Below are positions 15,001-30,000 of a DNA stretch of 64,000 bases, piece after piece. This stretch comes from Wuchereria bancrofti. Its lineage: Eukaryota; Nematoda; Chromadorea; Rhabditida; Onchocercidae. A program made the translations under genes and the position numbers. Each line of letters starts with the position of its first letter. Position 1 is the first letter of the stretch. Below the pieces are notes generated by a model. The model ran no database searches. It worked only from the letters and a program-made list of their open reading frames with translations, and was not told the origin of the DNA. Where the stretch lies: contig SSBO01000001.1 of the NCBI GenBank assembly GCA_005281725.1, forward strand, positions 5,874,399 through 5,938,398, read 5' to 3'.

Positions 15001-18000
15001 AAAAACAGTATTTCAAATGAATGCAACATCGATTTATAGTTCTTTTTAACTCCAATTTTTTCCTCATTTAAACGAAGTAAAATTATCGGACAATGAATGC
15101 GAATTCAATAGAGATCATAAATGACTTTATTTGAATGCAAAATAAATAGAATTTGTGAAATTTAAAGAGTGTAAGGAAAAGGAAAAACAGAATGTCATCC
15201 TTAATATCAACAAAACACAAACGGATTCCCTGAAGGGGACCATTTCTGGTAGTAGATAATGTTAAGGAAAAAACAATCACTCTCTTCTTCTTCATCATTC
15301 TTTCCCTCTTCCAATCTTTTTTTTTAAAAAGGAAAGGGACGAATGTTTGTTATTGCATAAAGTGATCAATTATAAAGCTTTTTTCATTCCATTTTCCGGC
15401 GAAGATCGGAAGAAGAAAGTTCAGTCAACAAATTCCTTTTTTATTCATTTCGTTTATTTCCAAATTTTCACTGCACCTATTATTTTCATATTTTCAATTC
15501 AAAAAAAAAAATCATTTTGATACGAGTCATTTCTGCCTTCCTTTTTTCGATCTTTTCTTGACAAGAAAGTTTGAGAAAATTGCAGAAAAATGTGTAAAAT
15601 TAACGATAACAGGAAAAATTCAATAACGATCAGTTATTACCGTACCATAAAACAGAACAGAGATGCTTTTAGAAGTAGTTCAGAAATACAAAAAAGTTAT
15701 TTGCTACTCATTTTTACACTGATTTAATACTCTAAATAATGGATGTTCTGAGATCGAGTAAGAATTTCATCTGAACTGAAATGAAAACATGAGAGTAGAA
15801 TACTCTGAAATCGAGTAAGAATTTTACCTGAACTGAACTGAAAGAAACACTGGAATATAAAAAATGCCTTTCTCAATATATTCCTGAAGCTCTCAGAAAC
15901 GAATATACGTGATGGAAAGTATCGAGAACAGTGTATTTAATATAGGTTAATTACTAACAAAATTAAAATTGGTCGTCGATTCATGACATGAATGGTCCAG
16001 TGGTAATAGTAACATGATAAACATGTGACAAACAGTACAGGAAAGGTGGAAAGGAGGTCTTTGTCTGCTGTTGAGCAACAACACCTTACGGTAGCAGGAA
16101 CTGCTGAGTTAGTTGGAGAGATTTCTCGGCGTCTTAGCGTCCATTTAATGAGAGGGTAGAGAGTCTCTTTATGAAAATTACAAATAGCACAAATAATTCA
16201 ATTGAACACATGCTGACTGCATAAATAAACTGCAGCAAATTTTTGAAGGTCATTTTTGAGGAGTGGGATGAAGCGATATGCAAATTACTTCATAGATCAA
16301 TTAATTCTAACTTTACCAAGCTAATAAAATGTTTCATTATAATCTTAATGGAATGGTAAGTTTAACATCGTCTGAATCAAAGGACTGTTAAACAAAACAA
16401 AGATTTATCACCCTGTGAAAGAACACAATAATGACTCATCACTCCTTCTTGAAATCACAGTAACATTCACATTTCAAAACAGATTATGTTGCAGATCGGC
16501 CGTCTAAAATTATCTTTAGTGAATGCATTTTGCACAAACTTCACAAAAGCAAAAAGAAACACAGGCCGATAGGCCGATAACTGTAGTAAGATAAAAAATA
16601 CATATTACAAGTATCGAGATTAATTCCTCTGCTCTAAACTTTTAAAATATGTTGCATTCAATCTCAAGCTGGGCTGAAATTCATTGATGTTTAATCCCGA
16701 AAAAGCTCGGTATCGGATCAAGTTGCATTTTAAATCCAGTCTGGCAAATTAGAAATAATTACAGAGATGGGAATGAATTCTCGAGAACCTTGATAATAAT
16801 CTGATGATGAAATATTAAGATTCACCTTTCAGTAAAATTCACTTTATTGCATTAAAGAAGAGAGAGCAAGACAGCACTGATAAGGATAGAAAATAACATT
16901 GAATAGAATTAACCAGAGAATTCGAGAAAAAGTGTCAATCGAGTAGTTTGAAAGATAGAACCTTAAGAAATTTAATACGACCTGGAGACGTATCCTGAAA
17001 GTAGTTCGACCTGAAATCAATGAGGAGCAAAAATTGATGTACGGTATATTGAAGAAAAAAGAATAGAATAGAAGCGATGACATAATTGGTATAAATTTTT
17101 ACTGCTGAAATTGAGTGGCTGTGACAACTTTACATATCAAAATGACATTTAATTGCTATTAAAAACAACCAAAAAAAAACAGTGTCAAACAAAAAGCCCA
17201 AACCTCCAATAACAGAAATAAAAAAATTGAAAAATCAGCAACTTTTAAAACTTCCAGTACAACAGGCAACAAAATACTCATGAGAAAAGTACCAAAAAAT
17301 GCCCATGATGTCATCGATGATCATAAACCCATGACAATAATCTTTAAACAACTTTCTACAGTACTAGCTTAGGAAAAGCTTAAAAATGTATATGTACACG
17401 CATGAAAGGGTGAGAAAATGACTGGAAGGTCTGGAAAATTCCAAACATCCATATCCATAAAAATATTGATGAAAAGAGCAGAAAATTTATAGCGAAACAA
17501 CATAATAAGGAGAGATTGAAGAAACGGTGGAAGAAGAAACTTAGAGTTTTGCTTGCTTTGGGACTTATAAATTGCATCAGATAGGTTTTATAATTTCTAT
17601 AAGCATGATTACCTTGTAATGAACACAGTCTGAAGTGACTACTTTGAAAACAAGAAAGTGCGAATGTTTGTGCGAATGTCCGTACTATCATTTCTTTCAG
17701 AAATGAATTACTATCGAATTCATTTTTATCAAATTAACTGATAAAAAAGCAAAAAAGTTGCAGAATTCTTCCTTTCCACTTAACAAACTCGAGACAGATG
17801 CCTACTGCTTTACACGAAACCGTCTTACCATTTGCAAGAAAAATCCTGTCTTGTTTTCTACACAATTAATCCTTATCTGTGATGAAATTAAAGTAATCCT
17901 TTTAAATAACTAGAAAGGATCAAAAAGTTCCAAAAAGTAGCATAAGTTGATAGAGTAGAAATTATTTGTGATGTATCTGTCATTTTTCCAGCAAATATAT

Positions 18001-21000
18001 CTAGGCATGATTTCGAAAGGCTAATATCATTTCTGAAGATAAAATTCTTGTTAATGTAGAAAAACGAACGATTTAATTGAAAGAAGCCATTGGTGAAAAT
18101 TTGGACGGAATAGCTATATAGCTTTCTTGGTTTATTAGATAGTTTAGCGACAGAAAAGAGACTTTTTTGATAAATTTGTGGAGCACTGGGGACAAGTTTG
18201 TTTGAAACATATGTCTACACCTCGGAACTACCAAGCCAGAAATAAACATCGACAGTATAATCTAGCAATTAATAAAGATCACACAGCAGACTTGTCCTTT
18301 CGAAATTCTAATTTCAGTTTATTTTAAATTGTAATTCTATTTCTAAATATAACTTTATGAAATTTCACATTGTAGTTTCAAGCACCACCTAGAATCAAAA
18401 AATAATACATACTGAAATTATTCACAAATAATGATAATGATAATGAGAATTGGAATGAATAGAAGCAACGACATACTTTAACCAAATTTAAACGGAAAAA
18501 TTTTTGCTAATCTTAAGTTAATCGAAGCCACCCGACGACGTTAATAAACAGCTGTCTCATTATTTTACTATGAATCGCTCAAAACTTTTGAGTGTGTAAG
18601 AATTTTAAAGTGAAATGAACAAATCTATTGGAAATAAACATTAAGATGGGCACATAATAAAATGGAAACAGATGTTGTAACCTGAAATAGCAGCACAGAC
18701 TAATTTTTCAGCAAGACTAAAGATTTTTCTTTCTCTTTCTCGTTTTTTGAAGACTCCATGAAATTCATTAGGCATATAATTTAACAGGCATATACTTTCA
18801 CTGAGCTATCACTTATTAATCGTGTATAAAAGTGGACAATGCCATTATGCTATGACCATTCCTAACAAATAATTATGAGCGTTAGTATGGTAATAAGTGA
18901 ATTAATTAAAATGCAGCAACATTAAGCTGTTGTCAATTGCGGATGAGTGTAATACGTAACAGTAACACAGCATATCAGCGACACATTTCAGTAATAAAAA
19001 TAGGAAGAAATGATTCGAATTGGGTAATTGGGTAAGATTAATGAAATATTAGAAATAATTTATCATTGTTGAAATTTAAACTGTCCCATTTCTGCAGAGA
19101 TCAAAATTATTGGTCTCCCTCTCTCTCCCCTCCCTTTCCTTAACGATAACAAAAGTTTTACTATCATATCCTACTGTGTGTTTCAATTATCCTATCATAT
19201 TTTAATATTTTCCTTCATAATTAATTAGGTCTTTCTTCTTCGTATGGCCAAGCTTTTTGCATTCCATTATAAAACTTAAGAATTTAAAATATCTTTGTTA
19301 TAAAATTGGTTTTCTCGAGCAATGTTAGTTAAATGTTAGTTTTTTTTGTTTGTTTAAATATTTTCTGCGATATGAAATTTTAACTTGCACTTAATTACTC
19401 CCCAATAAGACCTTTTCAATAATCCCATTAATTAGTTTAGTTCAATGGACAAACATTTCAGTTTTGCCTACCAAAAGAGACTTATAATGCCTGATATTAG
19501 TAATGATTTCTATTACTTCTACCTGTCACACAATCTATAAATCGATAAGTAAAACTGATAAGAAAAGCAAATTCTCTCGATGTTTGAGAGAAGATGATCC
19601 TTTTCACAATGATGTTTTCCGTTCTCTATGTTATTAGGACATTTTTCACCGTCATATCTTTGTGCTGCATCACTTCCTCAATTTATTACTATCATCTGTT
19701 AAAAGTAGTCAAGGACAGTAAGAGACAATAGAAAAGGAAATAATTCAAATATTAGAAAGTACAAGTTAAATAATATTTTACAAATTAGAAGAGGAGCAAT
19801 GCACATGGCGACAGGTAGTACAGAAAATGGTCATTATAGCAGTGATGACCTTTAGCTTCTTCAACAAAAGCACTAGCTAGCCTGAGTTAATGAGAGACTA
19901 GAAATTGCCCACCAACAAAACCTTTTGATCTTACCGCTCCAAACATATCTGGAGAGAATCTGTTACAGTAAATAACAAAATACGATACTGACCTTTCACT
20001 GATGAATTGAAGACTTCCAAAAACTACTTATGTTCATAAAATTGCTCATCGGTGAAAGCCAAGCTCGAACAAGGATCAACAATTGTTGCTCACATGCGGT
20101 CAGCACTTTCGACTAATCATTTCCACGCTTAATCATTGACACAAACATTGCGGAATGCGCAATCCGGAAGCGCCACGACCTAGTTATGTTAGATTTTAAC
20201 TCGCACCCTTCTAATATCGCATGTGAAATGAGGAAATTCGTTTTTCTCATATCAATCAACTATTTTCATCTCCTCCATTTTTTTGAACTCTTTGATTTTC
20301 AAATTTCGAAAAATTTTGAACATTTTTCAACGAATATGCAAACATTGCGCAATGTATAAATTTGAACCTGTGAATAAATTAATGAAATACGCAGATTACT
20401 AGAAAGCAAAAGTTACAACACATTCTTCGAATAATATGGTACTAAAACTAATTCTCTTAATTGCTCTCCTTTCACCGAATGACCCCCGCATGACTGTCAC
20501 CTAACGCTCTTTTCGGTTTTTTTCCTCCATAACCCTCTTCTCCCTCTACTATTTCAACATAATTCTTTATTCAAGAAGAAAACCTGCACTTACTGTATAT
20601 TTTTAAATCAATAATGAATCGTACATGAAAGTTTTTGTTTTAAGTTACGTCAATAATCATCAAGTGTAGTTCAGATATTAAAATAAATAATTAAATTTAA
20701 ATTCAAGCTACCATGACAAATTCATGACTGTAAGGTCAAAAAGGAAGCAACAAGTTAGAATCATTTTCATGCCAACAAATAATATCTCGCCACTGTTTAT
20801 TACGAATAAAATAATTCAAGGAATAGAAGATGGATTTTTACGGATGAAAAATGAAGCAGAAACTGTCATTATAAAACAAAAAAGAGTAAATGTTGTTGAA
20901 AAATCGTTTGAAAATATTTGTGAAAACTAAATGACAGGAATGCAAGTTTACTTCATTTCAATAAGCAAAAATGATTAGTTGTTATGGCAATAAAAACCTT

Positions 21001-24000
21001 GTTGTTGGAAGAATGGAAATAAGCTTGCTCATCTTTCCTTATTCTATCTTCAAATGTTAAAGATAAAACACGATCATATTTGAGAACAAGAAGCCACATA
21101 CATACACACAGATGCACACACACACACACACACATACATAGACACACACATATAACTAACCCTTCGTTTCCAAATGGCAACCGGAGATGGTGTTTCATGA
21201 AGTAGTTCAATCCTCTTTGCTTCACCCAAGAATTTCAATCTGTCGTCAGTACCACTCTCTTTTGCCGAATCGATACTTTCCATCGAGAAACATGTGCGGC
21301 TACCGATACTTACATCATTATTAATCTAAATTTCAAATTTTAACTGAAAAATGGAGAACAAAAACGAATAATGAAACAAAAATCAATATGAATCATATGG
21401 ACCAAATATTATTTGCAGAAGAAATTTGTCTTAAAAAGAAGAAAGCAACTGATAAGAATACAATGGTGTGATAGTAGAAAATCTTTCGAGTTACTGAATA
21501 CAACAAGTTCAACTCTAAGTTCTCCTTGACAATTCGGATGCTGCAATTGTGACAAGTTGGCCTTACCTGTTATTTCAACCCTATTGCTACCTTATCCTAA
21601 GATAACTCATTAATTGTCACTTGTCACAATAGCGGATTTTTAAAGTGGGAGAGCCCATTGCAACATAAAACCAAAAAACCTACTTTCACATTAGCGTCAT
21701 AAATACTGCTTCTCCATTGCACATCATTTGAAGTTGCATAATCAAGCAATTGTCCCTGAGGGAAACGTTGGTATGATTTTATATCCAAAGCCAAAGCTAA
21801 ATTAGTTCTGGTTACCGGTAAGCCACCATTTGATTCGACTTTATTATTTCTCCACTTTGGTTGCAAGTTACATTCAGGAAGATGATTTTTGTCATTTGTA
21901 ATTACTGGTGAATTTTCCATGCCAGATCCCGAAACTTCGATATCAGAAACAATTTCGATCGTTGGAATACCCTTCTGATACCACTTTAGATATTTTTTGA
22001 ATGACTGATATTTTTTACGTGACAAGAAACGCCATGAAGGTAACGATTCATAGCTGCCACTTTCACTCTTAAGGGTGGCATGACTTTGCAAATTTTCGTT
22101 ATCATTGTTGTTGCTGAATTTTGATGATAAAAAATGGAGCTTCTCTGATCTTTCCGGATTTTTCGGTGCGCTGATAACGACTGCATGTGCTGACTGCTTT
22201 CGACGACTCGATGGCCGCGCTGTTAGTACTATATGTGCTGTACAGGAAGCTTCAGGAATGTCCGCTGAGTGACGCCAAATATCTTGAAAAGTGGTTGTAC
22301 TCATGATGTTATGGTCGTAGAGTTCATTGCATCCTAATTTGGTGATAGCCTGAAAGAATAGTTTTCACTTTAGACATAAAATGACGTAACATTTTGTTCC
22401 TCAAATTATTGTTACATTTTCATAATCCAATTTCTGTTTTAAATTCATTTTCCATTCCATCTCATCCTTTAAAATTAACATATACTTGGTAGGAGACGCT
22501 GTTAAACGAGTGGAAAAGGAGGAAAGAAAAGGAAAGGCGACATATTGTTCATAATGTTTGGTTATACGCAATTAAGGTACAGTAAAGTAAATAAATGAAT
22601 CAGATAATTCCTAAAATTCTCATCGTTCTAAAATTTCAGATAAATCTGTGGACAAGAAAATTTTCCCTTTATCAATTAAATAAGTGCCTACGTTTTAAAC
22701 CAAAAATCATAGCTTCCGAAATCGTCTATTTTCAATTTTATGTCATTTTCTAATCCAGTTATACTTTCTGCTTCTTCCACTTCTGCATACTAAAGAATCA
22801 TGAAGGTTTTTGGAGCGAAGTGACCCTCGAGAGAAATAACAGGCATTAAATCTTACAATGTGAAGACTTGTCTTGTTACAATGAAAAAAACTTCTCAGTG
22901 ATTTATGTAGGGTAATAAGATTAATTGAGAGACTGAAATTTCAGCCTGAACATTCATCTCTGAGCCAACCTTTTAGAGCTAAAGTCTTAGTGAGATATAG
23001 TTCGAGCTACGAGAATTTTTTCATTTTATTTCTATTTGGATTGAACTCTATGAAAAAAAATTTGTTCCATAAATCACTGACAAAAATAAAAAGACGATAC
23101 TTTTTTCCAGGAATTTGTTTTCCGAAATTTTATAAAACGACTAGAACTGGATTTCAGCTCGACTTTCTGCGTGTGATGACAAGTTTGCGGTTTGTTATTA
23201 TGAGACTGCGTTGATAGTGTTGAATCGATTATACCCATTTCGAATGAAATATATGAGTTATTCTCTGATGGACATTGAATATTTTGCTGAAATTGCAATT
23301 TCAAATACATAAAGGTGAATAAAATTTAAATGAGAAAAAAAGAACTCATTCTTCACTTTCTGTGATCTCTTCCAAGTGATAGCTTTAATTTTCAAATTAT
23401 TTTTAGAGGATGCATTAATCATCAATTATTGAAATATTTACCTTTAAAGGACCGTATTCTGGTTCGTCAGGACATATTATATCAGCATCAGTAGTAACAG
23501 TAGTAATAATATCAGTAGTGATAGAAGTGGCAGTGCTGATAAAAGGTGATGAGAGCGGAGTTGACTGTGCGGTTAAATCAAAACTACTGGATGGTAATGA
23601 GTCTATTTCGGCAAGAATTTGTGATGTCCACCTGAGAAAAATAAACTTATATTAACTATATGCATTCAAATTAATAAATATTTTGAAGAAAGTAATGAAG
23701 ACAGAATTGAAGTAAATAAAATTTAAATTGGTTTTCTTTACTTTCAAAACTGAAAAAGAAAAATAGCATGGACTGAAGCAAAAATCAACTCTTTCAGATC
23801 TCTCCATAACAGACCTCCCGTATCAATACGATAACATGAAATCAGGTTCTGTAGCAAAGAACGAAAAATTTTTTGCGAAATTTATTATACCATAACAGGC
23901 TGCTGTGATATAACGAACTCGCTTTTTAGAAATTATCTGCTGATTACCACTATCAAAATAAAATATATCAGAATGAATAAATTGTGATTAATTTTTAATT

Positions 24001-27000
24001 AAATGAACGGAGGAGAGAATGTGGAAAATTAAAAATATTTCATGTCTAAATTCGTGCTGAGATAAATCATAAATATCCCATTGTGAAATTCTCCGCCACA
24101 TTTTCAATGGAGCGCAAAAGAACAGGAAGAATCAACAAGTCAGAATTAGTGAATTATTTCAAAACTTCCCCATTCAGTGAACAGTGAACAAGTGCTATGG
24201 ATTAATTTGTTTGCTAAGATGTTATAAATTACTAACAAAAAGAAAATTACTCAAGATTCAACAATGATCACGTGATCGCTCAGAACTTATGTTAATGTTC
24301 GTATAACTTTTGTATTAAGATGAAAGCCATCATAAAGTCGTAGAAATTGAAATTGAAGTGAAATAAGTAATAAAAATTGAGATTGAAGAAGTGAAAGCGA
24401 AAATTTGCATGTGAATTGTAAGAAAATAACCTGGTAACAGAATCGTGATTAGTGAAATCGATCATCGTTCCGTTCAACTCCCGGACAGATATCGAACGTC
24501 GAACAAACGTAGCTTTTCCCGACTGTGTATTGTTAGTATGAACATTCAATCTGGATAAGATCAATTGGAAGAATAACAAGAGCAATTAGGAGGATCTAAA
24601 ATTACTGCGTGCTAATTTTCAATTTGCAGTACTGCTGTATGTACCTTGTTTGTGATCCTCCTTTCGTTTCCAATTGATTATTGGTGAATGAATTCAATTT
24701 ATATCGAAGTGTACGACGACGAGCTTTTCGAGCTGCTGGTCCTTGGATTTCATATTAATTATTATAATTATAATTAACATTATCTACCTCTTGCTATTAT
24801 GTTGTCTTGAATCTTAATATAGTAAACAGTAGGTAATGAATAGTTTTATTAATATAAATTCATAGGCTCACAAGGGAAAAAGTGGTGATATTTCTAAGCC
24901 TCAAAAGATAGATAAAGCTTCGATGCAATATCATCGATTGACAACAAATATTTAAATAGTATGTATCTTCAAAATAATAGGCAATATCAAGGCAATTCCC
25001 TTTGAAGAAAGGGTAGAAGAAACATTCGCAGCAATAAGAAACCTTTAAATTTCTGTAAAATGTCAACAGGTTCGTTAGCTGCCGATAGCCGTGTCGAAGT
25101 TGATTTGCAGCAAGTTCCTGTTGTCGACCGAGTAATCAAACTGGAATTAATATAATTTCGCTTCAATGAAAGAAACGCTGCTTCCGCTGGCGTTATTGCA
25201 CCGCATGCAGCTGCTGTCGATTGACCTCTCTTCCTCCTTGTCGTCAACTGAGTCTGTAAAATTGCTCCAGTTCTACAAATTCTTAAACGCACATTTCTGC
25301 TGCAAACTCAGTACTGGGAATAACCATATAATATAATTCAGTATTCCATTAACGATTACTTTCTACTGCAATCAAAGTTTCAGGAAGTCTGTAATCTGTC
25401 GAGGAATGTTATGCTATTCATTAGTGTGAATGTAAGCCTAAGCAAAAAATCGCAGTAGTGTATGAACAAACTTTGCGCAATGAAAAAAGAGAAATACGCA
25501 GACATTTATTGAGTATTCAGAATAATGGGAAAATGAAATTAGGCCTTATTTTGTGAATTGTCACCGCTGCAAGTATTGTCCCTTTCTGACTATTTCATTT
25601 CCGATTACTCATCTTAGTGTCACAATACAATACTCACCGATCGTTTTCTTCGCTCGATGATGTTGCCGTTATCACTGCTGTTTGTTGTAGATTCTGACCT
25701 GTGCACTTTATTTAAAGCTGAGGTTGACTTCGATGTACGCTCTCCAGAAATTCCACCAGTTAAATTACGTCGTTGATGACGTGTAAAACGCTTACGACGT
25801 GATGATATGTAATATTCTGCATCTGCTGCAATGTTTATTTTTCATCGAAAATTCCAGGTTTTTTTCCCTTTTTTCCTATAAAATCTTTTCTGGAATTTCC
25901 TCTTCCAATTTTTCAGGCACTTGCTTACCTTTCACTCTGAAATCAATTAAAGTTTTCTTCCAGAATCTTTTTGTTAAAAATAATTCTGAAAGATTTCAAA
26001 CTTCAATTCAGCTTTAAACTGGAAGTCGAATCGTTAATATATTAAACATTACAAAGGTATTACACCAATTTACAAATAAATAAGCACTGTAGCTCCTTCT
26101 CATCTCACAAAATAGCTAACAACTTGCAACACTTCATGTTCTTTATATTACTTCCAGCTTTCTTTGAATTATCTTATGAAAACTCCAAAAGTTTTTTTGA
26201 AAACTGAATTTATTTCAAAAATATTAATTTTCGAAAGTACTAACTTACTCGATTGGTCATCATTTGATGAGAATGATTGTGAAAAATTTCTTATGTCATG
26301 TTGAGATGCGAATGCAAAAGGAAAAGAATTCTTTCGGCAAATAGGAGATGAATGAATATCTGATGATGACTGACGCTGTCTAAAAACACATACGTCATAT
26401 ACGTGAAAGGATTGACTGTACACACGGACATAAGAAAATATCATTAACTTTTCAATTGGATTTTTTAATGGAGCTAGAAATATCTCTCGTTATCACGCTT
26501 CATTTCTGCTTTTAAAAGGGAGTTTCATTTTTTTTTTATTGGAGAAATTCTGAAGTTCCCATAATTCAATTATGTGCTGCAAATGGGGAAATATCTTCGA
26601 GATTAAATCTACTGGTTATTTTATTACAAATTTACAGTTTCTAGTCATTATTTCACAGTATGTATTTCGTATCAGACGTTGGTTTGAAGTAGTGGAATTG
26701 TAAACAAAACATAGAACTGACTACTCATAGCTAATATCTGATTAAATAAAGCGCAGTACATTTCCGCTGGACTTCAGTTAGTACTAACAGAGAATGGCTC
26801 CTTTCGTGATTAACAAATATTCTGGTTTTGTAATCTTAACATGAAATGAGTTACTCTCCTCCTTCCTCTTGCCCCACTTGCTCGTTCACCCGTACATCCC
26901 TACCAAACGAGGATTAATTTGGGTCTTTTCAATGAGTAACACATTATAATCATTGTGGAAGAATGAGAGTCAGCTTGTAGAAAGCAAGAAATTGGTTGGA

Positions 27001-30000
27001 TATTCAAGTATATAATATGAAGTTTTCTACGAATTTTAATCATTTTTACATTCAAATAGAATATCCAAATTGGAAGCGATATGCTTAGAGAAGCTTTCAA
27101 ATTTTCCAGTCATTGGATAACTTTTTTAGAAAAATAGAGCTGTTTCCTTGGGAAAATCAATCATTTAAAATTTTTAACTTGTTCTAAAAAACTCTGAGTA
27201 AAAGTGAGAAATAAATTCGATTAGTTTCACGTGCACCAAGAACTCGAAAGTTTTTAATATGAAAAATCTTTGGCCTAAGAGTTTCACAAATCCTAATCAA
27301 ATCTCTTGAGGTCTGAAAGTATTTTAAGTCAGCAACGATGCAAATAAATGATAGACAGGAAGTAATACACGAAATGGAGGAGGAGAAGAGTGTAAATTAG
27401 ATAACGTCTCTTAAAACCATAAAGAAAAATGATTGACAAATGGTTTAAAAAGGCAACCAAATTACTTCTTGTCTTAGTCCATTTTCTCGTTGGTACCGTG
27501 GTATTTGCTAAGCAAACAAGACTACCTTCTATGATTCCAACGACTGCTTCTAAAGCAATCCTGAATTTACTCCTGCAACATTTTGTGCGACACGAATCGA
27601 CAACACCATACGGAGCTATGTTCTTTTAAAAAGCTTTTCTACAGTTACAACTATTTAAATATATTTGTTCCAATGAATTTGATTTAAAAAAAGAAAACCA
27701 AACCGTCTCAGAAATTTATTCTGTCCGTCGTCGTTTTTAATGGTTACTGATGCAAGTTCGTGAAGACTTCGTGATATCGCATCCTGAAAATAAATTGATT
27801 TTTAATTTGAATTGCTAGAGCTTAAGAACGAAAGAAGTGATGCCACTACATGACGAAAAGGAAAGAATAAATCGTTATCAGTTTATTTCAAAGATTCTAT
27901 TGTTTAAAAATATGTGATAATTTTTCTAAAAAGTAAAAAAAACCGAACTTTCTTTTTAAATTAAATTAAGTGAGAATGTGAATCTTGAAAATTTTAAATA
28001 GATACAGGATGAGCGAAACTGAAATTTAATTTAAGTTGATTAATCACTCTTTCACAAAAATGTTTTTCTTGATGTTTTTTTATCTCAATCTCACAACTTC
28101 AATGTGAAATTTGTGAAGATGTAAAAGCGAACAAAGCCTATAACATGAATATTGTGGAAAATGAAAAAAGTTCAAAGGATTACTTCAACTAATTCTGTAC
28201 GGCCTTTTTCTCAGGCAAATAAAAACGTCAACGCTACAACAACTCACGTGATATATGCAAATAAGGGTGAAGGATGGTCAATAAGAGATCGCATAATTTC
28301 CTCTTTCATTAGCAACAGTTGAGAGGATATTTTGTTAGATGTTAATAAGAAGGAGAAGGAAAGAAATAGGATAGAAATGTAAGGATATTTTATACAGTGA
28401 ACAACAAAAAGCTTATTTACATGTAAAAGACATGCGGTTCATTTATTTGGCATGCAGCCACTGCAATTGTTTTTGGTAACATGCAGATTTAGACGACTGC
28501 ACCACCAAGAATTACTTTTCAGTTGGAATTGGAATGGAAGAGAATGGCGCAAATAATACTAAGAGAATCTTGCGAAGTCATATGCCAATGCTTAGACATT
28601 AAACAAACATCACTAAATTTGTGACCATAAGGCTGTACTGTGTGTATGATGTGACACTTTCATGAAAAACGGCATTTAACTAAGTGGAAATTTATAAATG
28701 ATGTTATGTATTCATGACGATTTGTGAACTACGGTGATGAAATTAGATGATATCAGATGAGATCAAGAGCGCTTCATTCGGAAAGAAAATCCTGAATCAA
28801 ATTAACTTGTTTGGTTATATTATTTATTGCTTTTTGAAAATGAAGGAAAAACGACCGTAAATTTTTTAGCTGATGCCTTTAGCTGTTGATGACAAAATAC
28901 TGATACTTGAAAGCTTAGAGAATAAATCACGAACTTAAGTTTCTCATTGGCTAGGAAAATTATCTAATTAATATTGATGAAAATATAGTTTCCTCAAAGA
29001 TTCAATCAAATTAAGAGAAACAGCAGCCGCCTACCGTCAAATATATTTTCCAAGATAATGCTGAGGAGTCCGGTTATTCCCCAATAAGTTATCCCCAACC
29101 GATGTCGAGATACCGCAGTGTGTGGTAATCAATTTATGTAATAAATTATGTGATCTTATAAGTGGAACGAACAGTGAAAAAGAATGAGGTCAAGATTTTG
29201 CAACTCTATTTCAAATTTATTCTCATCTTTGAAGAAATGACAAAAGGACTTGTCGAATAAGCCATGTAATTATTAGATTGGTTTTTGAAATGATTTATTA
29301 TTGTAAAGTTAACAACCACTTTGTTTGAAAAAGCTTCCTTGCAAATTGTTAGAAATAGCCAGGAAATGTATCAAAAACAGTTTTCAATTAGAAAAACAAT
29401 CAGCCAAATGTTTCAGACTGATTAATTCAGGCAGTTCTAAATTTTAAAGCATTTGAATTTAAGTGATAATATTCTTCTATTACCTGGTCCATAATTTATA
29501 ATTGTGATCAGTATGATTAAATAAAGGATATTCGGATCCGTTTATCACCAATATGCTAAGAGTGTTTTCTGGAGCTCAATCATGACATTCAGGAAACTAA
29601 AAAAGGAGGATTTTTTTTGTAGCTTTTGTAGCTATGTTCAGACTAGACTGTGCCATTTCATAGTCAAATCGTTATGTGACCGTATCATTCAGCAAATAGC
29701 TAAATCTACTGCCCCTTTATTATTTGATCATCCGAGACCTCTCGTCGGTTTCGGAACTTGTAGAAAAGGAAATGATAAGTTGCATGACAATGATATGAAA
29801 ATTAGCAGCTGTAGAAAACTGTGCAAATATGATTGCTTCTGCACTTGACTACGAAACACACACACACATATAGACATGCACACACACACGTATACGCATG
29901 CATACACACACGTATACACACTCATAGACACAAACATATGCAGAGAATTTAGAGTGGATCAGTGCTAAGAGAGATGCTGGCAAAGTCATTCATTCATCGG

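Larger units (their letters stand above)
10988..21160. other. 10.2-kb intron of the DLC-type gene
   Basis: The flanking exons (21161-21325 and 10640-10987) both have phase-0 boundaries, so they join directly. The interval is AT-rich and mostly featureless. It contains a (CA/TA) microsatellite at 13921-13978, a degenerate tandem duplication at 15746-15844, a GA(T/C)-rich patch at 11940-12010 and a coding-like plus-strand island at 16041-16159. Alternative or cassette exons cannot be excluded. Confidence 0.6.

Noticed and set aside
20090..20360. TTGCGCAA-type palindromes and a GC-richer patch, considered as an RNA gene
   Set aside because: No tRNA, snRNA or spliced-leader RNA features (no A/B boxes, no Sm-like site with flanking stems) could be identified.
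27429..27629. 66-codon plus-strand ORF with a hydrophobic start, considered as a secreted peptide precursor
   Set aside because: There are no dibasic cleavage sites or cysteine pattern typical of neuropeptide or insulin-like precursors. The opposite strand is equally open, and it lies in an intron of the minus-strand gene.
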